64,000 nucleotides of DNA from Rhodoferax sp. (GCF_028688795.1 NZ_JAQTXM010000017.1:1-64000), one strand, 5' to 3'. Positions 1-8,453 are shown, counted from the stretch's first letter. Notes: generated by a model from the letters alone, not told the origin. Program-made: numbers and translations.

Positions 1-1
1 G

Positions 2-100
2 ATACGTGAATTGCCAGCCGCAAAGACGGCCGAAGAAGTTGAAGCGCTTCTTCCATGGAACCTGCGCTTACCAGAAATATCGCCGATTCCCTTACCTTGA
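2..100 (+). pseudogene. C-terminal end of an IS66-family transposase (TnpC), cut by the window edge
   Basis: The frame starting at base 2 reads 32 residues to a stop at 98-100. The segment contains AKTAEEVEALLPWN, the kind of tail that ends IS66 DDE transposases (an 'ALLPW' block close to the C-terminus). Only the last part is visible, so it cannot be judged intact or broken. The matching element end follows at 106-126. The identification rests on the tail motif and the terminal repeat together; the motif alone would be weak. Confidence 0.6.
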
Positions 101-105
101 CTACC

Positions 106-126
106 TGAGGTTAATGGCGCGCTTAC
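106..126 (+). repeat. Right terminal inverted repeat of the IS66-type element
   Basis: The stretch ends in gcgcgcttac, so its complement begins GTAAGCG, the usual IS66-family terminus. It lies just downstream of the transposase stop, as expected for a right end. The element therefore appears to finish at about base 126, and bases 127-236 are host sequence between two insertions. Confidence 0.6.
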
Positions 127-217
127 ACCGATGTGACCATGCCATATGTGCCTGCCCTGCTTCGTCGAGCTGTCTAACGAATTCCTGCACATCCTCGCTA
201 AATGTGGCATTTGACAT
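127..217 (-). pseudogene. 5' start of a gene cut by the IS66 end, possibly a CZB-type diguanylate cyclase
   Basis: On the minus strand an ATG at 217-215 opens a frame of about 30 residues that runs to the IS66 end at 126 and stops being host sequence there. It contains ARLDEA-like and AHMAW segments (here QLDEAGQAHMAWSHR). An 'AH..W' pair near the N-terminus resembles the zinc-binding CZB sensor domain that precedes GGDEF domains in some Burkholderiales. This is a guess from a short stretch. What is firm is that a coding-like frame with its own ATG is interrupted by the insertion. Confidence 0.35.
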
Positions 218-301
218 TTTGAGTCAATCTGAATGTTGAACTTGCCCCCGAAAAACGGACTCCATAGCTGATGGTCAAATTCAGACATTGGAGATTACGA
301 A

Positions 302-607
302 ATGGGAAAAAGGAAAGACGGACAAGCGCGTGGGCAATACACGCTGGAATACAAGCTCGAAGCTGTCAGACTGGTCAAAGGTGGTCAGGCAGTACCTGTG
401 ACAGCCAAGATACTGGGCGTGCCAACACAGACGTTGGGCAACTGGGTTCGACTCAGTGATAAAGGACAGCTCGCGGGGGCGGGCGACAAGCCTGTCAGTC
501 AAGAGCAAATGGAACTGGCCCGGCTGCGCGCGGAGTTATCCAGGGTGAAGATGGAGCGCGACATCTTAAAAAAAGCGACGGCGTACTTCGCGCGGGAATT
601 GCTGTGA
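302..607 (+). CDS. IS3-family transposase OrfA
   Basis: A protein of 101 residues. The first half carries the helix-turn-helix that binds the element ends (YTLEYKLEAVRLVKGG, then a TLGNWVR recognition-helix region). The second half is the leucine-zipper-like dimerisation helix ending in ERDILKKATAYFA, the usual IS3 OrfA tail. The stop at 605-607 overlaps the start of OrfB in the -1 frame. A run of seven A's at 568-574 lies in the zero frame as A AAA AAA, a standard IS3 slippery site. A -1 slip there stays open through to OrfB with no stop, so an OrfAB fusion transposase is expected. Confidence 0.92.
   Translation: MGKRKDGQARGQYTLEYKLEAVRLVKGGQAVPVTAKILGVPTQTLGNWVRLSDKGQLAGAGDKPVSQEQMELARLRAELSRVKMERDILKKATAYFARELL
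568..575 (+). promoter_or_regulatory. Programmed -1 frameshift site of the IS3 element
   Basis: Seven A's followed by G (568-575) are read in orfA as ..A AAA AAA G. OrfB lies in the -1 frame relative to orfA (604 minus 302 leaves remainder 2 on division by 3). The -1 frame is open from 574 to the OrfB start, so a single slip gives the fused transposase. Confidence 0.75.
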
Positions 608-1512
608 GGTACGCCTGGATTGCCAAACACAAGGCCCATTGGCCGCTCACATTGATGTGCGAAGTGCTGGGTGTGAGCCCCAGCGGCTACTTCGAGCACT
701 GGCGTCGCAAGGACACGGATAAGCCCAGTAAGCCAGGGGTGAGCAAACGCATCAGCGACGAAGCCCTGCTGGTACACATCAAGGCCATCCATGCCGAGGT
801 CAAGCAGGAATACGGCTGGCCAAAAATGTGGAAGGAACTGGTGGCACGGGGCATTCGGGTCGGCAAAGAGCGCGTCAGAAAACTCATGCAGCGTCATGGT
901 ATCAAGGCCAGAGGCAAGAGGAAATTTGTCGTGACCACCGACAGCAAACACAACCTGCCCATCGCAGAAAACCTACTTGAGAGAAACTTTACGCCAGAGG
1001 CACCCAACCAGGTGTGGACCAGTGACATCACGTACATCGCCACCGACGAAGGCTGGCTGTATCTGACGGGCGTGATCGACCTGTTCAGCCGCCAAGTGGT
1101 GGGTTGGAGCATGAGAGACAACATGCAGGCCAACGCGGTGACGGATGCGCTGCGAATGGCGTGGTTCCGGCGTCGGCCAGAGCCTGGCTTGATCTTTCAT
1201 TCGGACCGAGGCAGCCAGTACTGCAGCCATGAATTTCAAAGCGTACTCAGAGGTTTTGAGATGAAATCATCAATGAGCCGCAAAGGCAATTGCTGGGACA
1301 ACGCCCCTACTGAAAGCCTGTGGGGCCGATTGAAGGTCGGCAGGCTGTACGGCAGAAAGTTTGCCACTCGCCGCGAGGCCATGGATGAGGTCATGGACTG
1401 GATCAACTTTTACAATCACAAGAGATTGCACTCAACGTTGGGCTACGTCAGCCCAATGACGTTTGAGCAACGCTGGACAGCGGCCCAGCAGCAAGACGAG
1501 AAGTCCGCATAA
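604..1512 (+). CDS. IS3-family transposase OrfB (DDE integrase)
   Basis: 302 residues from a GTG, but probably made mainly as an OrfAB fusion by -1 frameshifting at 568-574. An HTH_21-like region (GYFEHWRRK, then the KVRKLM-like block) precedes the rve integrase core. The DDE triad is visible: D in WTSDITYI, D in FHSDRGSQY, and E in PTESLWGRLK, with the conserved NFYNHKRLHSTLGY tail. No frameshift or stop is present. It catalyses excision and integration of the element that carries it. Confidence 0.93.
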   Translation: MRYAWIAKHKAHWPLTLMCEVLGVSPSGYFEHWRRKDTDKPSKPGVSKRISDEALLVHIKAIHAEVKQEYGWPKMWKELVARGIRVGKERVRKLMQRHGIKARGKRKFVVTTDSKHNLPIAENLLERNFTPEAPNQVWTSDITYIATDEGWLYLTGVIDLFSRQVVGWSMRDNMQANAVTDALRMAWFRRRPEPGLIFHSDRGSQYCSHEFQSVLRGFEMKSSMSRKGNCWDNAPTESLWGRLKVGRLYGRKFATRREAMDEVMDWINFYNHKRLHSTLGYVSPMTFEQRWTAAQQQDEKSA

Positions 1513-1815
1513 TTGGTGGCTTAAGGAGTCCGGAAAACAGGGGCAAGATCATGTTTTACTTATTCCATGTGGCGCTCTGAGCGTCTACCATGATTTACTC
1601 AGATGATAGTCTTATGCATTGGGGAAAGAGACAGTTGCCTGGTGTCTGTGTCGCCCAACTCCTTGGACCACCGCTCGAAGGTAACCACCAACTTGACCGA
1701 TTGTGCAACGCTGGTGCAGCGCTAACGTCGACTTACATTCATCAAAGCTCATGGTTAGTGTTTTCCCTTGTCGGGCGCAGAAGTGGCATCATTAGCCAAA
1801 GACAAATCCACTCCA

Positions 1816-4284
1816 ATGACTCATACCGACTTCAATTCCAGCCGAGACTTGTTTCGGCAACTGCTTCAGTCGTCACCAGACCCGGTTTGGATTGTCGATG
1901 ACAGCAAGTTTGTCGAATGCAATGATGTTGCCGTCAGGACGCTGGGCTACACCTGCAGGGATGAGCTACTGAATGTTCATCCGTCAATCCTCTCGCCTCC
2001 GACTCAACCTGATGGTCAGGACTCATTTGTCAAGGCGGAGCGAATGATGGCGATCGTCAGGGAAAAGGGTGCACACCGTTTTGAATGGAAACATCTCAAG
2101 GCCGATGGCACAAGTTTTGACGCTGAGGTCACAGCTTCAATTGTTGAATTGGAGAGCCACCCGGTCATCTATTGTGTTTGGCGAGACCTGACAGCCATCA
2201 AGCAGGCAGAAGCAGATCTGCAAAAACGCGAAAAGCAGTTTCTGGCGCTATCAACCATGTCTTCTGATTGGTTCTGGAGCCAAGACGAGGCCTTTCGATT
2301 CACTGAATTTTCTGGTGCGTTTGCCAATGACTTTACGCCCCCTGCCAACACCCTTGGTAAAACCCGTTGGGAACTCAATGTTGAACTAACGCCAGAGCAA
2401 TGGGCAGCGCACCGCGCAATCCTCAATGCCCATTTGCCTTTCAGAAACATGGAGTATCCGATCACAGGTGATGATGGTGAGGTGCGCTGGTACAGCATAA
2501 ATGGTGACCCTCGGTTTGACGAGACAGGCCGTTTCACTGGCTATCACGGAACCGGGCGCAACATTTCCCAGCGTAAGCAGTTGGAATTGACGCTGATAAC
2601 GAGCGATGCCCGAATGCGTTACCTTGTACAAGCCATTCCAGACCTGGTCTGGCTGAAGGACTCCGAAGGGATCTTTCTGAGTTGCAACCCAATGTTCGGA
2701 CGCCTCTACGACGCCAAGGAAGCGGACATTATTGGCAAAACCGACTACGACTTTGTGGACAAGGAATTGGCCGATGTCTTCCGCGCGCACGACCGCAGTG
2801 CGATGGCAGCAGGCGTGCCCAGCGTCAATGAGGAATGGTTGACGTTCGCCGATGATGGGCATCGGGGACTGTTCGAGACGATCAAGACACCCATGCTTGA
2901 TGAGGAAGGGAGTTTGATCGGCGTACTGGGCATCGCTCGTGACATCACCACCCGCAAGGCGGCTGAAGACCAGATCCAGAGTCTGGCATTCTCTGACCCC
3001 TTGACCGGCCTGCCCAACCGCAGGCTTCTGATCGACCGACTCAAGCACGCCTTGGCTGCGACAACCCGTCATCAGCGTCAGGGCGCGCTGCTGCTCATTG
3101 ATTTGGATGACTTCAAAACTCTCAATGACACCCTCGGCCATGACCAAGGCGATCTGCTGCTGCAGCAGGTCGCAAGCCGTTTGCGGGCTTGTGTGCGTCA
3201 AAGCGACACCGTGGCACGCTTAGGTGGCGATGAATTCGTCATCCTGCTCGAAGACTTGAGCCAAGTTAACCAGGAGGTTGCCACTCAGGCCAAGGCCATG
3301 GGCGAAAAGGTCATTGCCGCGCTCAATCAGCCCTACCAGCTTGACGGTTCATCACATCACAGCACGGCCAGCATCGGCGTCACCATGTTCGACGGCAACC
3401 ACATGGAAAACACCGAAGAACCTTTGAAGCAGGCTGAGTTGGCCATGTACCAGGCCAAGGCTGCGGGCCGCAACACCTTGCGTTTCTTTGACCCGCAAAT
3501 GCAGGCCGTTGTCAGCGCTCGTGCGGTACTTGAGAGCGGTTTGCGCGAAGCTCTGGTGCAACACCAGTTCCTTCTTTATTACCAGGCACAGGTGAACAGT
3601 GAGCACCAGATTACCGGCGTTGAAGCACTGGTACGCTGGTACGATCCGCGCCGTGGCATGGTTTCCCCTGCTGAGTTCATTCCGCTGGCTGAGGAGACTG
3701 GACTGATCCTGCCATTGGGCCAATGGGTGCTGGACACAGCCTGTACCCAGTTGGCGCGCTGGGCCAGCCAAGTCACGATGGCTCAACTTACGGTCGCAGT
3801 GAACGTCAGTGCCCGCCAGTTCAACCAGATCGATTTTGTTGACCAGGTGCTCGATACGCTCAAACGCACGGGCGCCAACCCACACCGGCTCAAGCTCGAA
3901 CTGACCGAGAGCATGTTGGTAAGTGACATTGAAGAAGTCATTGCCAAGATGAGCGCGCTCAAAGGACGCGGCGTAGGTTTCTCGCTCGATGACTTTGGCA
4001 CCGGCTACTCTTCGCTGGCTTATCTCAAACGACTGCCGCTGGATCAACTCAAGATCGACCAGGGCTTTGTGCGCGACATTTTGCTCGACCCCAATGACGC
4101 AGCCATTGCAAAGATGGTCATCGCCTTGGCCGAGAGCATGGGGTTGGCGGCAATTGCTGAAGGGGTGGAGACTCAGGCACAACGAGATTTCCTCGCCAGC
4201 TTGGGCTGCCATGCCTACCAAGGCTATTTGTTCAGCAAACCGTTGCCGCTGGAGGAGTTTGAGGCGCTTGCGAAACGCGCTTGA
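1816..4284 (+). CDS. PAS-PAS-PAS-GGDEF-EAL cyclic-di-GMP enzyme
   Basis: A cytoplasmic multidomain signalling protein of about 822 residues. The frame opens at a TTG at 1768, but the ATG at 1816 is preferred; neither has a convincing Shine-Dalgarno. Counting from 1768, three PAS-type sensor regions span about 27-140, 150-270 and 280-400. A GGDEF domain follows (ARLGGDEFVIL, near residue 486), then an EAL domain (VEALVRW near 619, DDFGTGYSSL, KIDQGFV). Both signature motifs are canonical, so it could make and break cyclic-di-GMP; which activity dominates cannot be told. No transmembrane segments are seen, so the PAS domains probably sense an internal cue. The gene is monocistronic, 260 bp downstream of the IS3 element, which may have replaced its upstream region. 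Confidence 0.9.
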   Translation: MTHTDFNSSRDLFRQLLQSSPDPVWIVDDSKFVECNDVAVRTLGYTCRDELLNVHPSILSPPTQPDGQDSFVKAERMMAIVREKGAHRFEWKHLKADGTSFDAEVTASIVELESHPVIYCVWRDLTAIKQAEADLQKREKQFLALSTMSSDWFWSQDEAFRFTEFSGAFANDFTPPANTLGKTRWELNVELTPEQWAAHRAILNAHLPFRNMEYPITGDDGEVRWYSINGDPRFDETGRFTGYHGTGRNISQRKQLELTLITSDARMRYLVQAIPDLVWLKDSEGIFLSCNPMFGRLYDAKEADIIGKTDYDFVDKELADVFRAHDRSAMAAGVPSVNEEWLTFADDGHRGLFETIKTPMLDEEGSLIGVLGIARDITTRKAAEDQIQSLAFSDPLTGLPNRRLLIDRLKHALAATTRHQRQGALLLIDLDDFKTLNDTLGHDQGDLLLQQVASRLRACVRQSDTVARLGGDEFVILLEDLSQVNQEVATQAKAMGEKVIAALNQPYQLDGSSHHSTASIGVTMFDGNHMENTEEPLKQAELAMYQAKAAGRNTLRFFDPQMQAVVSARAVLESGLREALVQHQFLLYYQAQVNSEHQITGVEALVRWYDPRRGMVSPAEFIPLAEETGLILPLGQWVLDTACTQLARWASQVTMAQLTVAVNVSARQFNQIDFVDQVLDTLKRTGANPHRLKLELTESMLVSDIEEVIAKMSALKGRGVGFSLDDFGTGYSSLAYLKRLPLDQLKIDQGFVRDILLDPNDAAIAKMVIALAESMGLAAIAEGVETQAQRDFLASLGCHAYQGYLFSKPLPLEEFEALAKRA

Positions 4285-4384
4285 CGCGGCCAACTCAATG
4301 GCAGCTTTGGAAGAGGCAGATCAATGGTGTGAAAGTCGGCAATGGACACATTGAAGCCCGCGAATAACGACTTCTGGCGGGCTC

Positions 4385-4621
4385 TTGCCTCTGAACGAAT
4401 TGCGTCAAGCACGTGGACTTTCGCAAAAAATGTTGGCTGACATGCTGCACGTTCAACAACCGTCCATTGCCAAAATGGAAAAACGAACCGACATGTATTT
4501 ATCCACTTTACGCAGTCACATTGAAGCCATGGGTGGTCAATTGGAAGTGGTTGCACGTTTCCCAGATGGGGCTGTAAGAATCAATAATTTCGCCGAACTG
4601 GCTCAGCCAACGGTGGCTTGA
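4385..4621 (+). pseudogene. HigA-like XRE antitoxin, probably lacking its N-terminus
   Basis: 78 residues from a TTG. The HTH is well formed (ELRQARGLSQKMLADMLHVQ, then PSIAKMEKRTDMY), followed by the STLRSHIEAMGGQLEVVARFPDG tail typical of XRE antitoxins that partner RelE/HigB toxins. Family members usually have 25-35 more residues before the HTH; here an in-frame stop at 4352-4354 leaves no room for them and no ATG is present. No toxin gene is recognisable in the 100 bp upstream. It is probably an orphan remnant, though the DNA-binding part could still be made. Confidence 0.6.
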
Positions 4622-4666
4622 ACCCATACCGTCCGTCTGGGTTCGTAGCATAGCGAAAATCGTTGA

Positions 4667-5125
4667 ATTGGACGCGCAGTCAGGGATTACGACAGCGAAT
4701 TTGCCTACAACCAGCTCCCAGACGGCCGCAACCACAACCTGTATGCGGGGCAAATTGCCCGGCTCACGTTGGTTAACAGCTATTTTCACCATGCGCACAT
4801 TGGCCACCTGCTGAAAAGCCGGGCGGCGCTGAGCCACATCCTCAACAGCCGTCTGGTTGACGGCGCAGACGGCACGGCCAGCTACGAGCTGGAGTTTCCC
4901 AATGGCGGCGAGGCTTTTGTGGTGGGCAACACCATTGCGCAAAGCATGCGCACCGAAAACCCTCACCTGATCTCGTTTGGTGCTGAGGGCTACACCTGGC
5001 CGCGCAACACGCTTTACTTGTCCAGCAACACGCTGGTCAACCCATTGCCCAATGGCGTGTTTTTAAGGGTGGCGCCGGGCGCGGATGAGGTGCAAGACTT
5101 TGGCAACGTGCGGTTCGGGCTGTAG
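4667..5125 (+). pseudogene. C-terminal remnant of a right-handed beta-helix protein
   Basis: An open frame follows a stop at 4664-4666 and runs to 5125 with no credible start until an internal GTG or ATG near 4769. The protein has the short repeating turns of a parallel beta-helix, with pattern elements such as NSYFHHAHIGHLL, ILNSRLVDGADG and NTIAQS. The remains are about 150 residues of what should be a protein of several hundred. It lies among other broken genes, so deletion of the 5' part is the simplest reading. The exact family is not recognised. Confidence 0.45.
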
Positions 5126-5150
5126 GTGACATCCAATTAGGTTGTGGGTT

Positions 5151-5399
5151 TCAACCAGCAACCAATGAGATGCAAGTCTCATACAAACGCTGTGGCGAAA
5201 GCTCTAGGCCATTTGGCCAACAGAGCGCCCCGGCATCAATGAACACTCGCTTGAAGTAAGACTCTTCGCGCAACGGCACCAGTAATGGCCCGGTTCGTTG
5301 CAATAGATCGTGGCCATGGAAAACACCTTCTCGGCCATCAGAAAAAGTCAGTGCCACACGAAAGTCACCCAAGTAATGGGCGTTGATTAATTTAATCAT
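5151..5399 (-). CDS. DUF2442 domain protein
   Basis: About 82 residues from the ATG at 5399 (MIKLINAHYLGDF...). The frame is open to 5435, but the internal ATG fits the family start. It carries the DUF2442 pattern: a short beta-rich N-terminus, FSDGREGVF, then a YFKRVFIDAGALCWPNGLEL block. The start overlaps the end of the upstream DUF4160 gene by 8 bp, so the two are translationally coupled. DUF4160/DUF2442 pairs are common, small and mobile, and are often listed as putative toxin-antitoxin modules. The biochemical role is not established, as far as I know. Confidence 0.82.
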   Translation of the reverse strand: MIKLINAHYLGDFRVALTFSDGREGVFHGHDLLQRTGPLLVPLREESYFKRVFIDAGALCWPNGLELSPQRLYETCISLVAG

Positions 5400-5661
5400 C
5401 TTGGTCAGCTCCTGCAATACGTTCCATTGGTTCAAAGCGCTCTGCGTGAGTCCAGTTAGCCAGCAATTCCTGCTGGTGCGTCAGACACCACTCTTTCACG
5501 ATAGCTGCAGCCTTTCTGGGCAAGCGCCCTTCCGAGACCTCGCCGGTTCGGATCACCACAAGCGCTTCAAACCCCTGGTACTCGACGTGAATGTGCGGCG
5601 GCGGGTGGTCATCGTGCCACATCCGGACAATGATGCCAAAGAATACAGAAAGTATGGGCAT
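5392..5661 (-). CDS. DUF4160 domain protein
   Basis: 89 residues, with the family signature at the N-terminus: MPILSVFFGIIVRMWHDDH, followed by PPPHIHVEY and, further on, a KEWCLTHQQELLANW helix. The HDDHPPPHIH histidine/aspartate cluster is the most conserved part of the family and looks like a metal or active site. It is the first gene of a two-gene operon with DUF2442 (8-bp overlap). Upstream is about 200 bp of non-coding DNA. Pairing with DUF2442 suggests a toxin-antitoxin-like module, but this is inferred from gene association only. Confidence 0.85.
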   Translation of the reverse strand: MPILSVFFGIIVRMWHDDHPPPHIHVEYQGFEALVVIRTGEVSEGRLPRKAAAIVKEWCLTHQQELLANWTHAERFEPMERIAGADQDD

Positions 5662-5822
5662 ACCTCGCTACCTTTGTGATTGGAATCTGCACTATATCGC
5701 TGTAGGGTGGGACGGCAAGCGTGGCTCTCCTTGCCTGCCTGATAATTGTGCCGCCAGCGCACCCACCGAACTCTTTCATCGCCACGCCATTACCCCAAAC
5801 ACCCCCCACCCCCCACCCCCGG

Positions 5823-5859
5823 CACCATTGCACCATTGCACCATTGCACCATTGCACCA
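5823..5859 (+). repeat. 8-bp tandem repeat (caccattg x 4.6)
   Basis: Four perfect copies of caccattg and a partial fifth run head to tail. The DNA just before it is C/A-rich (ccccaaacaccccccacccccc). It lies between DUF4160 and the broken AsnB-like remnant, in no credible gene. The most likely cause is slippage in degrading sequence; no function is seen. Confidence 0.85.
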
Positions 5860-5874
5860 GGCAGCCTGAGCGTA

Positions 5875-6240
5875 AACCACTTTGCCATTCATTCCCTGTG
5901 CTACCGCGTGGTAGATGGCCAGCTGCGCTTTGCGCCCCGGGCCGACGACTTGGCCGACGCCAACACCCAGATCGACCCGCAGGCGATTTTTTGATTACCT
6001 GTACTTTCACGTTATTCCCTCACCACGCACCATTTACAAAGGCATTTACTGGCTGCCGCCACCCTGCACAACGGCCAAGTCAAGGTGGAGCGCAATTGGG
6101 TAACGTTCCCGTTGCTTACACCAACACAAAGTAAGACCAGGCTCAAGGAAAGCCGTCAGAACTTTGATGATGTGGTGCTTGACCCATGGGCAAAATTTTC
6201 GAGGCTGCATCTGGGTGGGCGTTCAAAATTAGTGACTTGA
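5875..6240 (+). pseudogene. Frameshifted remnant of an asparagine-synthetase-like (AsnB family) gene
   Basis: Three frames must be joined. Frame one gives CYRVVDGQLRFAPRAD up to a stop at 5992-5994. A shift near 5990 gives DYLYFHVIPSPRTIYKGIYW. A shift back near 6058 gives TLHNGQVKVERNW and continues to a stop at 6238-6240. Together these match the AsnB region that links the glutaminase and synthetase domains ('..YR..DG.L.FA...DYL.F..vPsPRTI.kGi..LPP....NG...v..YW'). The N-terminal glutaminase and the C-terminal PP-loop synthetase domain are both missing. The gene is dead; it shows that a synthetase locus once stood here. Confidence 0.55.
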
Positions 6241-6408
6241 CTTATGGGTTCGCTGCTGTGCTCATGCTGCTTTCTGCCAGCTGATTGATCGACTCGTAAA
6301 TCGCATGTCTGCCAAGCAATTTAAAAAATAGCCGCAGGGTGTTGGCAGCCTCAATGTTTCTCATCCGTAACACCGTAGGATTCATCGCCGTTCACGGCGC
6401 GGAGGCTG

Positions 6409-6729
6409 TCAAGCTGCGACCGAGTGCGCAGACAGGCTGACCTGTAGCCGTTCGCGCACTGCTCGAAATATGGCTGCCAGGTTGTCCATACTGGGGTTAC
6501 CGGTAGGCGACAGCATCCTGTGCAAACTTTTACTTGGCTTGGCGGTCAGCGTTGCGAGTTGCTCGAAACCGATGGTGGCGTTCACTAGGTCACGCAAAAT
6601 CAGGCGAGCTGTTTCTGGCTCACCATTGAGAAACAGTGTTGCAGCCTCATCAAGCAGCGCCTGCGCAAAAGACGCGTCGCTTTGAACGCGTTGAAGGACG
6701 GTATCTTTGAAATTTCTGGTCAATGCCAT
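6409..6729 (-). CDS. HI1420-type addiction-module antidote (XRE-like)
   Basis: 106 residues. The central part (EPETARLILRDLVNATIGFEQL) and the C-terminal HTH (PSKSLHRMLSPTGNPSMDNL) are the standard architecture of antidotes of the HI1419/HI1420 class. A good Shine-Dalgarno (AAGGGG about 6 nt before the ATG) supports the start. It follows the toxin gene by 19 bp in the usual order, toxin first. It should neutralise the upstream RelE/ParE-type protein and repress the operon. The protein looks complete. Confidence 0.82.
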   Translation of the reverse strand: MALTRNFKDTVLQRVQSDASFAQALLDEAATLFLNGEPETARLILRDLVNATIGFEQLATLTAKPSKSLHRMLSPTGNPSMDNLAAIFRAVRERLQVSLSAHSVAA

Positions 6730-6748
6730 TTGTTACCCCTTGTGTTTG

Positions 6749-7081
6749 CTACCGGATCTGGCGGTCATTGCCTTTTTGCGCGCTTTGTATGTACTCAACC
6801 AACAATGCCTTGGCTTTGTCGATGTCCCGTTGCTGGCCCCGTTTGCTGCCGCCACCGAACAGGACGATGATCGTGTCGCCATCTTTGGCGAGGTAGATCC
6901 GATAACCTGGCCCCCAGTCGATGACGTATTCACCCATGCCGTCAAACCACTTGATTCTGGACGTATTTGACAAAGCCGCTGTGACAATCAACTTTTGACG
7001 TGACCGTTGCCAGCGACCGGGACACGCTCGCTGACTCGTCTGCTCCGTGAGCCCAAGGCGCGAGCTGCAAGACACAGGCAT
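6749..7081 (-). CDS. HI1419-type RelE/ParE-family toxin, N-terminus abnormal
   Basis: The second half, from about residue 43, is a textbook toxin of the Gp49/HI1419 class: [20 protein letters not shown], then [23 protein letters not shown] and a DIDKAKALL helix. The first 40 residues do not resemble the family. The usual N-terminal 'F..W...L.D...' helix is absent, and a few residues seem to be missing just before the conserved NTSRIKW block. A deletion or frameshift there is likely, which would make the toxin inactive. The partner antidote directly downstream looks intact. Confidence 0.6.
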   Translation of the reverse strand: MPVSCSSRLGLTEQTSQRACPGRWQRSRQKLIVTAALSNTSRIKWFDGMGEYVIDWGPGYRIYLAKDGDTIIVLFGGGSKRGQQRDIDKAKALLVEYIQSAQKGNDRQIR

Positions 7082-7169
7082 CGAGTCACACCGGCGTATT
7101 GATGCTCACCGTCGGTAGACATTGAAGCTCCCAACTTATTGCCAAGCAAAGCCTTCGTTTGAATCTTAT

Positions 7170-8453
7170 TCAGTGCAGCCTGGAAACAAGTCCTGAGCCA
7201 TGCCCGAGCGAATGCTCAATGTCGTTCATGGTGACACGCTCGCGTTTGTTGGCGGCCGCCCAACCAGCCGCTAAAGTCCAAATCCGACGCATCACGCGAG
7301 GTGTAAGCGTGGCCAACAACTGCAGCACCTCGCCGCTGGGTGGCTTCACGCTGACACCCATCTGGGTCGAGACCGCTTGGGTCACCGACAAGGCAATCGT
7401 TACAGCCGCCCTGGCATCAGGCTTGTTGACCAAAATCAGTTTGAAACGACTCAACAGTGGCGCAGACAGACCCTGCAGGGAGTTGGCGGTCGCAACCCAC
7501 ACAATGTGCCTGGCATCAACCCGGATTTCGGCACATCGATCCATGTGCTCTTTTGCCGTCAAGGGTTCCAGCAATGCCAACAACTCATTGAGTGGATTAC
7601 GTTCCTGTCCGCTCACGGTGGTGGAAATGGATGCCTTGTCGATTTCATCGAGGCAGATCACGGGATTGGCAAACTCCCCATCGCTTAATGCGTTGAAAAT
7701 GGCGCCAGTTGAGCTGTTTCCCCAGTTCTTGTCTGAGCCACTCAACACGCTGCCAACAGCACCAGACGCGGCATAACTGACCGTGTGGGATGGCACACCT
7801 AATATTTCAGCGATCATTAGTGCCGCGTGTGACTTGCCGACACCAGCGCCACCCACCAGAAGGATGGGTGGAATCATCGGTGGCGCCCCTGTCGACGCCG
7901 CCACCAGCAAGGGAATCCTAAGTGTCTGGACCAATTCGGGCATGTGAGGCGCGATCAAGGCGAGTTTTTTCATCGATTCTTCCACGTCGCGTGGTCGACC
8001 GATTCTGCGAGTCAAAGGACGTGAGGTCAATTTTTTGATGACGGCCTTCATCGCATTGTTGCGGTCACGGTCGCTGAATTTGGTGTTGACCTCAGTCGCT
8101 GCTTTTTGAGCCATCACATCGGCCTCACTCACACAAGCGACAAGTTCAAATCCCTGTTCAGACGGGACTGTCACATCAGCCACTGGTGTGGACAGGCTTG
8201 AATCAGCCCCATGGCTCGTCGCTGGGTCCGAGGCCACCTCTTCACGGGACGCAGTGACGATGGTGTTTAGGATGCCGTCCACTTGGTCTTTCTGCGCCAT
8301 TTCATCGCGCGAGCGAATTTCTTTGAGACATTCGGCTAACTCTTTTTCCGCCCTTTGCGGCACAAAAAGCAGGCCGTTGCTGAAGCCGTGGGCGCCGATC
8401 ATGACAAAGCCAGCGGGATATTCAGAGTTTGAGAAGTTTGAGCGTTTGTTCAT
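7170..8453 (-). CDS. Lon-like AAA+ ATPase without a protease domain
   Basis: 427 residues from the ATG at 8453. The AAA+ core is clear: Walker A GGAGVGKS (about 201-208), Walker B VICLDEID (about 266-273), sensor-1 VATANSLQGL, arginine finger LLSRF, and a sensor-2 region LTPRVMRRIW near the C-terminus. The ATPase part resembles Lon, but it ends there with no Ser-Lys protease domain. The N-terminal 150 residues are not recognised. The in-frame region upstream (to 8624) is poorly coding, and a +1 frameshift at 8487-8490 may hide the true N-terminus (see findings). It is divergent from the 825-residue gene at 8793 across 170-340 bp and probably acts with it, as a remodelling motor for an unknown client. 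Confidence 0.75.
   Translation of the reverse strand: MNKRSNFSNSEYPAGFVMIGAHGFSNGLLFVPQRAEKELAECLKEIRSRDEMAQKDQVDGILNTIVTASREEVASDPATSHGADSSLSTPVADVTVPSEQGFELVACVSEADVMAQKAATEVNTKFSDRDRNNAMKAVIKKLTSRPLTRRIGRPRDVEESMKKLALIAPHMPELVQTLRIPLLVAASTGAPPMIPPILLVGGAGVGKSHAALMIAEILGVPSHTVSYAASGAVGSVLSGSDKNWGNSSTGAIFNALSDGEFANPVICLDEIDKASISTTVSGQERNPLNELLALLEPLTAKEHMDRCAEIRVDARHIVWVATANSLQGLSAPLLSRFKLILVNKPDARAAVTIALSVTQAVSTQMGVSVKPPSGEVLQLLATLTPRVMRRIWTLAAGWAAANKRERVTMNDIEHSLGHGSGLVSRLH

Larger units (their letters stand above)
237..1551 (+). mobile_element. Complete IS3-family insertion sequence, about 1315 bp
   Basis: Imperfect terminal repeats are visible. The left end starts tgaacttgccccc at 237 and has ggactcc further in. 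The right end, read on the minus strand from 1551, starts tgatcttgcccct and also has ggactcc at the same offset. The trinucleotide tgt stands directly outside both ends (234-236 and 1552-1554), which fits a 3-bp target duplication. Two overlapping ORFs, orfA and orfB, lie inside with a slippery A-run. All parts look intact, so the element may be recent and active. Confidence 0.88.

Noticed and set aside
5823-5859. Tandem caccattg units considered as a CRISPR-like or iteron array
   Set aside because: Units are 8 bp with no spacers, in decayed DNA and with no adjacent cas or rep gene. Simple slippage is enough.
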